A stretch of 64,000 nucleotides of DNA, taken from positions 672,442 to 736,441 of the forward strand of contig CATOSD010000002.1 in the NCBI GenBank assembly GCA_951812395.1, read 5' to 3'. This stretch comes from an uncultured Dehalococcoidia bacterium. GTDB lineage: Bacteria; Chloroflexota; Dehalococcoidia; Lucifugimonadales; CATOSD01. This document shows positions 1 through 7,324 of the stretch, in pieces (within the stretch, counting starts at the first letter, position 1; each line of letters starts with the position of its first letter). Position numbers and translations under genes: made by a program. The notes below the pieces were generated by a model, which had not been told where the DNA came from, did no database searches, and was given only the letters and a program-made list of their open reading frames with translations.

Positions 1-993
1 GGTCATCGACATGGTGAACATCTGGGGGAAGCCGGCGCCGACCAGGATGAGCAGCGTGAGCCAGAGCTGTGTCGACCAGCCGAACAGTATCAGCATTATG
101 CCCATCGCCACGCCGCTGAGAAGCAGCAGCAGGCCCTTGCGCTTGCTTCGGCCCAGCGAGGCCACGGTGAAGGTGCCGGCCAGGGAGCCGATGCCGGCGA
201 AGGTGTAGAGCATACCCATGCCCTCGGGGCCGATGCCGTAGACCTCGTCCGCGAACACCGGCATGAACGCCATCATGTACGGCATGGACACCAGCATGGG
301 GATGAGCGCAAGCAGCAGCAGCGCGAGCACGGTGGGGTTGCCCCTCACGTACTCGAAGCCCCCCATCATGCTGCGGAGGATGCTTTCGCGGCGGGCGCGG
401 CGCTGAATGGGCGGGACCCGCATGAAGATGATCATGCCGATGACGCCGACATAGGCGATGGCCTTGGCGGCGAACGCGCCCTCGGCGCCCACGCCGGCGA
501 TGATGAACCCGGCGGCGATCGGACCCACCAGTCGAGTGAGGTTGAAGGCGCTGGAGGTGAGCGCGACGGCGTTGGTGATTTCGTGGCGCGGCACCAGGTT
601 GGGCACGATCGCCTGGCGCACCGGCTGGTTGAACGCCCAGGTGAGGCCCGAGGTCATCGTGAAGGCGAAGACCATCCAGAGCTCTATCACGTCCAGATAG
701 AGCAGTAGCGCCATCGAGGCGGACAGCACCATCACCGCAACCTGGGTCAGCAGCATCAGCAGCTTGCGATCGATGCGGTCCGCGGCCACACCGCCCAGGG
801 GGCTGAGCAGGAAGGGGATGGCCCGCGCGCCGTTTATGAGGCCCAGCATGAGCGGGTCGTTGGTCAGGTCCCAGACCAGCCAGCTCAGGGCGACCTGCTC
901 CATCCATTGGCCGGAGCTGGAGAAGACCATGCTCCCCCACAGGAAGCGGAAGTCCCTGTACTGGAAGGAAGAGAACGTGGAGATTCTTAGCAT
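1..993 (-). CDS. MFS transporter (EntS/MFS_3-like), C-terminus off window
   Basis: Reading the minus strand from the ATG at 993 gives a hydrophobic protein that runs off the window edge still open. The N-terminus has a short cytoplasmic stretch with FxxYRDFRFLWGS, then a membrane helix with SxxGQWMEQVALSWLVWDLT. A loop follows with the classic GG-x3-ADRIDRK pattern of the TM2-TM3 loop of drug/siderophore exporters of the MFS_3 group. Later segments are again Leu/Ala/Gly-rich helices, the last visible one reading GAGFPQMFTMSM. Known members export small molecules by proton antiport; the substrate cannot be read here. At least 331 residues are present, against about 400-430 in the family. It lies 115 bp downstream of the rhomboid gene on the same strand. 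Confidence 0.85.
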   Translation of the reverse strand, partial: MLRISTFSSFQYRDFRFLWGSMVFSSSGQWMEQVALSWLVWDLTNDPLMLGLINGARAIPFLLSPLGGVAADRIDRKLLMLLTQVAVMVLSASMALLLYLDVIELWMVFAFTMTSGLTWAFNQPVRQAIVPNLVPRHEITNAVALTSSAFNLTRLVGPIAAGFIIAGVGAEGAFAAKAIAYVGVIGMIIFMRVPPIQRRARRESILRSMMGGFEYVRGNPTVLALLLLALIPMLVSMPYMMAFMPVFADEVYGIGPEGMGMLYTFAGIGSLAGTFTVASLGRSKRKGLLLLLSGVAMGIMLILFGWSTQLWLTLLILVGAGFPQMFTMSMT

Positions 994-1108
994 GTACGCC
1001 TTTGGGGGCTTATCGGTCTGGACGGCAGGGGGGATCCGGCGCAAGTATAGACGCCGAACGAGTGGGCCGCAACTTGGCGACAGCGAAATCGCAGCGCGGC
1101 GGCGATTG

Positions 1109-1699
1109 TCATACGGCGTGGGTTGAACTGGAATCCTGGCTCTTATCGCCGCGACGGCCGCTTAGCCAGGCGAACGCGATGCCGCCGATGAGACCAAACA
1201 GGTGTGCTTCCCACGAGACGAACTCCCTCAGCGGAAGCAGGCCCAAGAAGATGGTCAGTCCGTACACGGATATCACTACCACTGAGATGACGATGGACAG
1301 GCAGCCTCTGTCGATAAACCCGTGCGCCGCCAGATAGCCAAAGAGGCCGAACACCAGCCCGCTTGCGCCTATGTGTATGGCGGACCCGCCGACCAGCCAG
1401 ACTGAGGCCCCCGAGAACAGCACTATGAACGCCGAACCCGCAATCAGGAATCGCTCGCCCCGAATCGACGCCAGACCGCCCAGAATCAACAGAGGGATCG
1501 AATTCGACAGCAGATGTCCGTATCCGGAGTGGATGAATACGTGGAGCGGAATACCACGGAGGCCAACTCTGTCGCGCGGCACGACACCGAATTGCGCAAG
1601 GTCCAAGCCTGGAACAAGATCTACGATGGTGACAGCCCACAACAACGCAACGAAGCCAAACAGCCAGGCGAGCGAGCGCAGGACCATCACTATATTCAC
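1109..1699 (-). CDS. Rhomboid-family intramembrane serine protease
   Basis: The 196-residue membrane protein has about six hydrophobic segments. Three rhomboid signatures are visible: HSGYGHLLSNSIPLLILG in helix 2, the nucleophile motif HIGASGLVFG (Ser about residue 113) in helix 4, and WEAHLFGLIGG with the catalytic His (about 166) in the last helix. Rhomboids cleave transmembrane substrates within the bilayer; the substrate is unknown. I place the start at the GTG at 1699, which has a GGAGG-like site about 10 bases upstream. Reading through to an upstream ATG would cross the hairpin at 1711-1725. The ATG at 1687 is an alternative. The gene follows the phosphoesterase gene on the same strand. 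Confidence 0.85.
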   Translation of the reverse strand: MNIVMVLRSLAWLFGFVALLWAVTIVDLVPGLDLAQFGVVPRDRVGLRGIPLHVFIHSGYGHLLSNSIPLLILGGLASIRGERFLIAGSAFIVLFSGASVWLVGGSAIHIGASGLVFGLFGYLAAHGFIDRGCLSIVISVVVISVYGLTIFLGLLPLREFVSWEAHLFGLIGGIAFAWLSGRRGDKSQDSSSTHAV

Positions 1700-1710
1700 A
1701 TCATGTTCCC

Positions 1711-1725
1711 CTCCCTTAAGGGGAG
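1711..1725. terminator. Short hairpin between phosphoesterase and rhomboid genes
   Basis: An inverted CTCCC-TTAA-GGGGAG sequence lies at the junction; the phosphoesterase stop codon (TAA, 1718-1716) falls inside it. It resembles the stem of the CCCTTCCCC/GGGGAAGGG dispersed repeats seen elsewhere but lacks their flanks, so membership is uncertain. Confidence 0.35.
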
Positions 1726-2360
1726 GAGATCGGGACTTGCGACAAGCCTGCCGAACGGAGAGTGGGAGACACCGAGTCAGCACCTTCCCGGGCTGAAACC
1801 ATCCTACCGTTCTCGATGTCCAGTGAGAGCGTTTCGCAGGGATTGGGGCGGCCGGGCGTCTCGCCTAGCGGCCAGACGCGGGCGCTGAGGTGATCGGGGG
1901 CAAGCTCCAATAGGCCTACTCCGCCCAACCGCAACTCTTTGTGGCGCGGGAAGGTGATGCTGCCGGTGTTGATCAGCACCACGCCGTCGCGGTACTCGAG
2001 CGCCTCCATGTGGGTGTGGCCCGCGATCATGACGTCAACAGGCGCCGGAAAGTGGCGCTGGAGCTCGCTCATTGGGCGGAACTGCCGGTCGAGACTGTGC
2101 ACCATGCCGATGCTCCAGCCGTGGATCTCGAGGGTCTGCACGTCCTGGATGCGCGGGTCGGGAATCGGGTCGTTGTTTCCGGTGGCGCAGAGCACGGGGG
2201 CAAACTGCTCGAGCCAGTCCAACACGATGGGGGAGGTAAGGTCGCCGGCGTGAAGAATCAGGTCGACGGTGGAGAAGAAGCGGGCGGGCTCCGGCCCAAG
2301 CTCGTCGAGGGTGCGGATTCGCCCGGGCAGGTGGGTGTCGGCCAGCAGTCCGATGCGCAT
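1716..2360 (-). CDS. YfcE/MJ0936-type metallophosphoesterase
   Basis: The 214-residue protein carries the calcineurin-like metal motifs in order: LLADTHLPG (D-x-H, residues 7-9), LHAGDLTS (GD-x), CATGNNDP (GNxD), and a later IAGHTHMEALEYRDGVVLINTGS (GHTH followed by NTGS). These ligate a two-metal centre, as in YfcE/MJ0936 phosphodiesterases; the physiological substrate is unknown. The start is taken at the ATG at 2360, immediately before the first beta strand; ATG 2369 is an alternative. The C-terminal 30 residues after the fold are low complexity and end inside the intergenic hairpin at 1711-1725, suggesting the original stop may have been displaced. Confidence 0.85.
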   Translation of the reverse strand: MRIGLLADTHLPGRIRTLDELGPEPARFFSTVDLILHAGDLTSPIVLDWLEQFAPVLCATGNNDPIPDPRIQDVQTLEIHGWSIGMVHSLDRQFRPMSELQRHFPAPVDVMIAGHTHMEALEYRDGVVLINTGSITFPRHKELRLGGVGLLELAPDHLSARVWPLGETPGRPNPCETLSLDIENGRMVSAREGADSVSPTLRSAGLSQVPISSP

Positions 2361-2757
2361 ATGGAGCATGGTAGGCGAAAGGTCGGGGGCCGTCAATGCG
2401 GGGAAGGGGCCGCGCTGGGGCGAGTAGGTCGCGAAGAGTGCCCCAAATTGCACCATTCCGCACCGTTCGTAGCTGGGAGGGCTGGGCGAAAGGTGTGTCA
2501 AATCGGGACTCTTGGGGACATTCCGTAGCTGGGAGGGTCGAGAATGGCACAGCGGGCGGGAGGCCCCAACGGGGTGCACGTGGTGGCGATTGGGTTGTGT
2601 AGGTGCGTTGTGAAGAGACGGTAGCACGGATGTGCGGGGTGGGTCAAGGGGGGTGTGGCGATTGGGCGGCGGGGTATAGGATGCAGCAGGGCGGGTCGAA
2701 AGGCAGGCCAGGTCATGATAGTCAAACACTGTGTCCTACCAGGACCGCATTCACCAT
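2361..2757. other. Intergenic region with 14-bp direct repeat, no gene seen
   Basis: I see no convincing reading frame here. The sequence CGTAGCTGGGAGGG occurs at 2468-2481 and again at 2524-2537, 56 bp apart. From about 2590 to 2700 the plus strand is strongly G-rich, with many GGG/GGGG runs. No promoter is obvious for the minus-strand phosphoesterase. Confidence 0.4.
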
Positions 2758-2899
2758 GCAGACCCTCGGTAAGGCAAAGCGCCGTCATAACCGCAAAGCA
2801 ATGTCTCCCCGTACCTGGAAAGGCGCGGGTGTTCACAATGGCGGGGGCGTCACTCTCATTTGAGACTGAACAGTTACCACGTTCGCTTGGCGCTTGACA
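2758..2899 (+). repeat. Promoter-bearing repeat, copy A, left of islet
   Basis: This segment is homologous along its length to 5247-5410, on the other side of the two-gene islet. Shared blocks include GACCCTCGGT, AAGCGCCGTCAT/GAGCGCCGTCAT, CAATGTC, a CTCTCAT block followed by ACTGAA and TTACC/CTACC, and a terminal TTGAC that is the -35 box of a promoter in both copies. Identity is roughly two thirds by eye, with copy B carrying an insertion. No protein is encoded. Confidence 0.6.
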
Positions 2900-2922
2900 C
2901 CTCCATACCTCGGGGATACCAT
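2894..2922 (+). promoter_or_regulatory. Promoter of the plsY-like / fusion-gene islet
   Basis: TTGACA (2894-2899), a 17-bp spacer and TACCAT (2917-2922) match the sigma-70-type consensus and lie 40 bp upstream of the ATG at 2962. The -35 box is the last conserved part of repeat copy A. Confidence 0.6.
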
Positions 2923-2961
2923 CACCGCCGGCACTCTTAGAATCTCAATCATCGGAAGCAA

Positions 2962-3564
2962 ATGGACTGGTACCTACGAGAGACGACGCTGATTGCGGCG
3001 TCCTACGTCCTCGGATGTCTGTCAACGGGCTACTACCTGGTGCGCTTCCGCCTCGGGGTTGACGTGCGCCACTTAAGGAGCGGCAATGTCGGCGCTCGCA
3101 ATGTGGGCAGGACGCTCGGCAAAAGCGCCTTCGTCATCACACTTGTTGGCGACACAGCCAAGGGTGCGATTCCAGTTGCGGCGGCATTGCTGCTTGACGT
3201 GGAGCAGTGGGTGGTCATGGCGGCTATGGTTGCGGCGATGGCCGGGCACATCTGGCCTTTGCAGCTCGGATTGCGAGGCGGCAAGGGACTAGCGACAGCG
3301 ATGGGAGCGCTGTTCGCATTAGACTTCAGGCTTGTACTTTTGGCGCTTGCGGTGGCAGGCGTCGCGTGGATTATCTCTCGGAATACGACCGGCAGCGGCC
3401 TAAGCGCCGTCCTTCTCACGCCCATTGTTGCGCTCTTTTCCGGGCACGCTACGTTAACTGCCGCGTCCCTCGGTTTCATTGCCGTGGTCATAATTTTCAC
3501 TCATCGATCGAACTTGCGAGTGATAATCAGGGGAGAGAACATCCCGTTCAGTGAGGAAACATGA
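2962..3564 (+). CDS. plsY: PlsY-family acyl-phosphate:glycerol-3-phosphate acyltransferase
   Basis: The 200-residue polytopic protein has the PlsY signature motifs: SGNVGARNVGRTLGK (residues about 40-54), GDTAKG (about 63-68) and GHIWPLQLGLRGGKGLATAMG (about 93-113). PlsY enzymes transfer an acyl group from acyl-phosphate to glycerol 3-phosphate in the membrane to make lysophosphatidate. Motif 1 has GNVGARN where GNPGATN is commoner, so this may be a paralogue with a different acceptor. The next gene, 26 bp downstream, encodes a GNAT/aminotransferase fusion and probably shares its promoter. Base composition is visibly less GC-rich than the flanking genes, and the pair is bracketed by repeats. 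Confidence 0.85.
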   Translation: MDWYLRETTLIAASYVLGCLSTGYYLVRFRLGVDVRHLRSGNVGARNVGRTLGKSAFVITLVGDTAKGAIPVAAALLLDVEQWVVMAAMVAAMAGHIWPLQLGLRGGKGLATAMGALFALDFRLVLLALAVAGVAWIISRNTTGSGLSAVLLTPIVALFSGHATLTAASLGFIAVVIIFTHRSNLRVIIRGENIPFSEET

Positions 3565-3590
3565 GCCGATAGGCAGGTGGGGAGAAGGCA

Positions 3591-5225
3591 ATGGAAAGTG
3601 AGTCAGGCTTCACTTTCAAGGTAGCCACCGAAGAGTGGGAGCTTGAGCAGATACACGAGCTCAACTATGCTACTTTCGTTGAGGAAGTTCCGCAGCACAG
3701 CCGCAACGCGTCGAGGCGATTGATTGACCAGTTCCACGACGAGAACACTTACTTTATCTGCCTGAAGGGAGAGGAGTTGGCCGGAATGGTGGCGCTGCGC
3801 AGCCGGCGCCCGTTCTCGCTGGATAAGAAACTGGGCAGTATAGACAAGTATCTGCCACCTGGGTTGCAGGTGTGCGAGATAAGGCTTCTGTCGGTCAAGA
3901 AAGAGCGGCGCAACGGGCGTGTAATCCAAGGCTTGTTGTCTCTATTGGCGAGGCGCTGCATTGAGGTCGGCTACGACATCGCAGTGATTTCGGGAAATGT
4001 ATCGCAGCTGAAATTGTATCGTGGGTTGGGCTTTGTGTCGTTCGGCCCGATAGTAGGCACGCCGGATGCCTCGTTCCAGCCGATGTATCTGAGGTTCGAC
4101 AATCTGGACCTGGACCTAATGGGGCGATTCCGCCCTTCGAACCTGCGCAGCCGTGCTCCGAATGTGAACCTGATGCCGGGCCCGGTTGCCATCCGTCCTG
4201 AAGTGAGGAAGGCGTTCGCAGGTGCTCCAGTTTCTCACAGGTCGCCTGTTTTCATGGAGGATGTGCGACGCACTAAACGACGCCTTCTCGGACTGGTGGG
4301 TGCGCGTAGAGTCGAGATACTGCTCGGCTCTGGCACTCTAGCCAATGATGTCATCGCCGGGCAGCTTTCGCTCGTGGAAGGACCAGGGCTTGTATTAGCA
4401 AACGGCGAGTTCGGCGAGAGGCTTCTGGATCACACGGCGAGGATGGGCCTCGAATTCGACGCTCTAAAGCAGGAGTGGGGCAGTAGATTCGACACTGCCG
4501 CCGTCCGTTCGGCGATAACGAACGGCTCCTACTCGTGGCTGTGGGCGGTCCACTGTGAGACTTCGACCGGCGTGCTTAACAACATCGACAGTCTCAAGGA
4601 GTGCTGCGCCCGGGGAGGCGTGAAGCTCGCCCTGGACTGCATTAGCTCTATCGGCATGCTGCCAGTCGATCTCTCCGGCGTCTTTCTCGCTTCGGGCGTG
4701 AGCGGCAAGTGCCTGGGCTCATACCCGGGCTTAGCGATGGTCTTCTACAACCATGAGTTAGAGCCACGGCCTGACAGGCTGCCCCGATACCTGGACCTCG
4801 GTTTCCATGCGGCGAAGGGGGGCATACCCTTCACAATGTCATCCAACCTTGTACACGCGCTGGACGCAGCGCTCGACCGCTTCGACTCAATGCAAGTATT
4901 CGATGAGATACGAGAGACTTCGTCACGTCTCAGGGAACGGCTGCGCGGCATGGGTCTGCAAATAGTCGCAGAGGATTGCGGCGCTGCGCCGGCCGTGACA
5001 ACAGTGGCCCTTCCGCCGCAAGTAAACTCGATGGACTTCGGCGATAGTCTAGAAAACGCCGGATTCTCGCTGAGCTACAACAGCGCGTACCTGCGAGAGC
5101 AGAATTGGATACAGATATGCCTTATGGGGGTCTTTTCCTGGCGCGACATAGAGCTTTTGCTAGACGCAATGTCCCTCACCTCCAAAGGTCGGGAGGTTCC
5201 GAGCATTTCAGCGCGAACACCGTAA
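3591..5225 (+). CDS. GNAT acyltransferase fused to class V aminotransferase
   Basis: The 544-residue protein has two domains. Residues about 8-175 form a GNAT/acyl-amino-acid-synthase-like fold, with an early LNYATFVEEVPQH helix region, a conserved RPFSLD stretch and a CEIRLLSVKKERR acetyl/acyl-CoA loop. Residues about 190-530 are a fold-type I class V aminotransferase of the alanine-glyoxylate/serine-pyruvate type. It opens with NLMPGPVAIRPEV and carries SGTLANDV, the cofactor aspartate in LALDCISSIG (Asp349) and the PLP lysine in SGKCLGSYPG (Lys373). The start at 3591 has a GGGGAGA site. The likely chemistry is amination of a small keto compound followed by N-acylation. Paired with a PlsY homologue, this suggests an amino-containing lipid, but that is inference. 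Composition is lower in GC than its neighbours. Confidence 0.8.
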   Translation: MESESGFTFKVATEEWELEQIHELNYATFVEEVPQHSRNASRRLIDQFHDENTYFICLKGEELAGMVALRSRRPFSLDKKLGSIDKYLPPGLQVCEIRLLSVKKERRNGRVIQGLLSLLARRCIEVGYDIAVISGNVSQLKLYRGLGFVSFGPIVGTPDASFQPMYLRFDNLDLDLMGRFRPSNLRSRAPNVNLMPGPVAIRPEVRKAFAGAPVSHRSPVFMEDVRRTKRRLLGLVGARRVEILLGSGTLANDVIAGQLSLVEGPGLVLANGEFGERLLDHTARMGLEFDALKQEWGSRFDTAAVRSAITNGSYSWLWAVHCETSTGVLNNIDSLKECCARGGVKLALDCISSIGMLPVDLSGVFLASGVSGKCLGSYPGLAMVFYNHELEPRPDRLPRYLDLGFHAAKGGIPFTMSSNLVHALDAALDRFDSMQVFDEIRETSSRLRERLRGMGLQIVAEDCGAAPAVTTVALPPQVNSMDFGDSLENAGFSLSYNSAYLREQNWIQICLMGVFSWRDIELLLDAMSLTSKGREVPSISARTP

Positions 5226-5233
5226 CTGTTCAG
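5222..5233. repeat. 12-bp inverted repeat bracketing the islet (partner 2866-2877)
   Basis: CTGAACAGTTAC at 2866-2877 occurs as its exact reverse complement GTAACTGTTCAG at 5222-5233. The right arm contains the stop codon of the fusion gene and the left arm lies just before the islet promoter. No transposase or target duplication was found. Confidence 0.45.
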
Positions 5234-5246
5234 AGTCAGTGAGAGA

Positions 5247-5410
5247 CCCTCGGTCAAGCAGAGCGCCGTCATGACACGCGAGAGAACTTTCTTCCGCGCC
5301 CAAACAATGTCACGCCATGTACCAGGAGGATAAGGGACGCGTATCCACAGAGGCGAGGACGCTCCTCTCATCAAAACTGAAGAGCTACCTCCTAGGTTCC
5401 CGCGTTGACT
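5247..5410 (+). repeat. Promoter-bearing repeat, copy B, right of islet
   Basis: This is the second copy of the sequence at 2758-2899, in the same orientation. It begins with GACCCTCGGTCAAGC and ends with the -35 box TTGACT of the thiolase-like gene promoter. It contains extra sequence after the GTCATGAC block relative to copy A. Confidence 0.6.
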
Positions 5411-5433
5411 AGGCTACTGGCGTGTGCTACGTT
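5405..5433 (+). promoter_or_regulatory. Promoter of thiolase-like/DUF35 genes
   Basis: TTGACT (5405-5410), a 17-bp spacer and TACGTT (5428-5433) lie 47 bp upstream of the ATG at 5480. The geometry is the same as in copy A at 2894-2922. Confidence 0.5.
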
Positions 5434-5479
5434 CTCGGCGCACTTTGGTGTACCGATCTGAGCTCGAAAGGAGCAGCCT

Positions 5480-6673
5480 ATGGCCGGAAGCAGAGACGCA
5501 GCCATCGTCGGCATTCACGAGTATCCCCTCAGGGTTACGGGCGGGGGGGTTAGCGCACTTCAGATCAAGGCATCCTCGGCCGCGAAGGCGCTGGAGGACG
5601 CGGGCCTGTCGTGGCGGGACGTGGACGCCATCTACGACAACGGTAGCCACCAGGGCATCGGCGGCCTCGGAATATCCGAGTACCTGGGACTGAAGCCCAA
5701 CGTCATCGACAACACTGCGGTCGGCGGCTCGTCCTACGAGTTCCAAGCCAACCACGCGCGGGAGATGATCGCCGCCGGCAAGTGCAAGGTGGCGCTGCTC
5801 ACCTACGGCTCCACAGCCCACGCAGACCGCCGGGCCATCGGCACCGCGGGCGCGACGGGGCAGGGGCCGGCGAATCCGCTGAACAACATGGAAGACCCGT
5901 GGGGGCTGACGCTGATCAGCAACTACGCGATGGTCAAGCAGCGGCACATGCACCAGTACGGCACCACGGACGAGCAATTCGCGGCCATCTCGGTCACCAC
6001 GCGCAAGCACGCAATGCGAAATCCCGAGGCGGTGAAGGCGATGACCGACCTGGAGTTCGTGGGCGTGCGCGAGATAACGGTGCAGGACGTGCTCGACTCG
6101 CGGATGATAGCCCACCCGCTGCATCTGCTGGAGTGCTGCATGGTGTCCGACGGCGGCGGCGCGGTGGTGATCGCGTCCCCGGACGTTGTGCGGGACACGC
6201 GCAAGAAGCCGGTGTGGATCATCGGCACGGGCGAGGCGACCAAGTACACCGAGAACGGCGGCGACATCACCGTCAGCGCGGGCGCGCAGGCGGCGCCGGT
6301 GGCGTTCGGCGAGGCGGGCGTTTCGCCGTCCGAGATCGACGTGTTGATGGCCTACGACTCGTTCTCGATCACGGTGATGTGCATGATCGAGGACCTAGGC
6401 TTTTGCACGAAGGGTGAGGGCGGCGCGTATGTGGAGGATCTGCACCTCGCCTTCGACGCGCCAGGCAAGCCCGCCATGAACACCGACGGCGGCGGGCTGT
6501 CGTCGAACCATCCCGGGGAGCGGGGCATCTTCCTGCTGCTGGAGGCGACGCGGCAGCTACGGGGCGAGTCCACCTCGCAGGTCGACGACCCCAAGCTGGC
6601 GGTAGCGGTCGGCAACGGTGGGCAGCTCGGTTCGCGGCACGCGACGGGCGTGACCATACTTGCGGCGGACTGA
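5480..6673 (+). CDS. Thiolase-like protein (SCP-x/Ltp2 type), catalytic Cys absent
   Basis: The 397-residue thiolase-superfamily protein starts at an ATG with an AAAGGAG site. The nucleophilic Cys region of true thiolases reads NTAVGGSSYEFQ, so a Ser occupies the site. The His motif is kept as SSNHPGERG (near residue 340), and the C-terminal Cys motif reads GNGGQLGSRHATG with no Cys. This pattern fits non-thiolytic SCP-x/Ltp2-like members that act as retro-aldolases or acyl-CoA binding proteins rather than acetyl-CoA acetyltransferases. The next gene is a DUF35 protein, the known partner type of Ltp2 in steroid side-chain cleavage. A role in degrading branched or steroid-like acyl-CoAs is therefore possible but unproven. 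Confidence 0.8.
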   Translation: MAGSRDAAIVGIHEYPLRVTGGGVSALQIKASSAAKALEDAGLSWRDVDAIYDNGSHQGIGGLGISEYLGLKPNVIDNTAVGGSSYEFQANHAREMIAAGKCKVALLTYGSTAHADRRAIGTAGATGQGPANPLNNMEDPWGLTLISNYAMVKQRHMHQYGTTDEQFAAISVTTRKHAMRNPEAVKAMTDLEFVGVREITVQDVLDSRMIAHPLHLLECCMVSDGGGAVVIASPDVVRDTRKKPVWIIGTGEATKYTENGGDITVSAGAQAAPVAFGEAGVSPSEIDVLMAYDSFSITVMCMIEDLGFCTKGEGGAYVEDLHLAFDAPGKPAMNTDGGGLSSNHPGERGIFLLLEATRQLRGESTSQVDDPKLAVAVGNGGQLGSRHATGVTILAAD

Positions 6674-6686
6674 GGAGATGGCGCTT

Positions 6687-6730
6687 TCACCCCCATCCTA
6701 ACCTTCCCGCTTCAAGGTGGAAGGGAACTT
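6687..6730 (+). repeat. Dispersed hairpin repeat, copy 1
   Basis: The sequence TCACCCCCATCCTAACC is followed by a CCTTCCC-loop-GGAAGGG hairpin and a GAACTT tail. It lies between the thiolase-like and DUF35 genes. The same module recurs at 16791, 16849, 26717, 35028, 35222, 50904 and 52581. Confidence 0.8.
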
Positions 6731-6774
6731 GCAGTAAAGGGCGGGCGCCAAGCCTGCCCGAGGAGCGACGCAAA

Positions 6775-7197
6775 ATGACCAGCATGCCGTTGAGGCCGCA
6801 GCCCCGCTTTCCCGAGCCGGACACCGAGCCGTTCTGGGAGGCGACCAAGAGCCACGAACTGACCTACCAGACCTGCGACGACTGCGAAAACGTCATCTTC
6901 TTCCCGCGCAGGCACTGCACCGTGTGCGGTTCCGACAACAACACCTGGAAGGTGTCCAAGGGCGAGGGAACGGTCTACACGTTCAGCGTGGTGATGCAGA
7001 GCAGGCACCCGGCGTTCAAAGACCTGGGCGCCTACGCGGTGGCCTACGTCGACCTGGACGAGGGATTCCGCATCATGACCAACGTCGTCGGTGTAGACGA
7101 CCCGGTGAATGACATCCAGTGCGGGATGCGGGTGAGGCTGCGCTGGGAGGACCAGGGAGAGGGCGGAATCTCCCTCCCCATGTTCGAGCCGGCCTGA
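6775..7197 (+). CDS. DUF35 OB-fold protein with N-terminal zinc ribbon
   Basis: The 140-residue protein has an N-terminal helix (FPEPDTEPFWEATKSHEL) and then a four-Cys zinc ribbon (Cys34, Cys37, Cys48, Cys51; TCDDC and HCTVCGS). The remainder is the OB-fold typical of DUF35, with the motif GTVYTFSVV and a C-terminal GMRVRLRWE strand. DUF35 proteins bind thiolase-like partners and acyl-CoA, as in ChsH2-Ltp2 aldolases and archaeal HMG-CoA synthase complexes. Adjacency to the thiolase-like gene strongly implies a complex. The start has a GAGGAG site 9 bases upstream. Confidence 0.88.
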   Translation: MTSMPLRPQPRFPEPDTEPFWEATKSHELTYQTCDDCENVIFFPRRHCTVCGSDNNTWKVSKGEGTVYTFSVVMQSRHPAFKDLGAYAVAYVDLDEGFRIMTNVVGVDDPVNDIQCGMRVRLRWEDQGEGGISLPMFEPA

Positions 7198-7324
7198 TCG
7201 AGGGCTGCTGCGGGCAGCTAACCAAAACGAAAAGTCAGGGCGCGGCAGCTACGGCCGCGCAGGATCGCGCGCCGGCCACAACCTGGCCCGGCGCGCGCTA
7301 GCTTTGAATAGGGAGCGGATCAGT

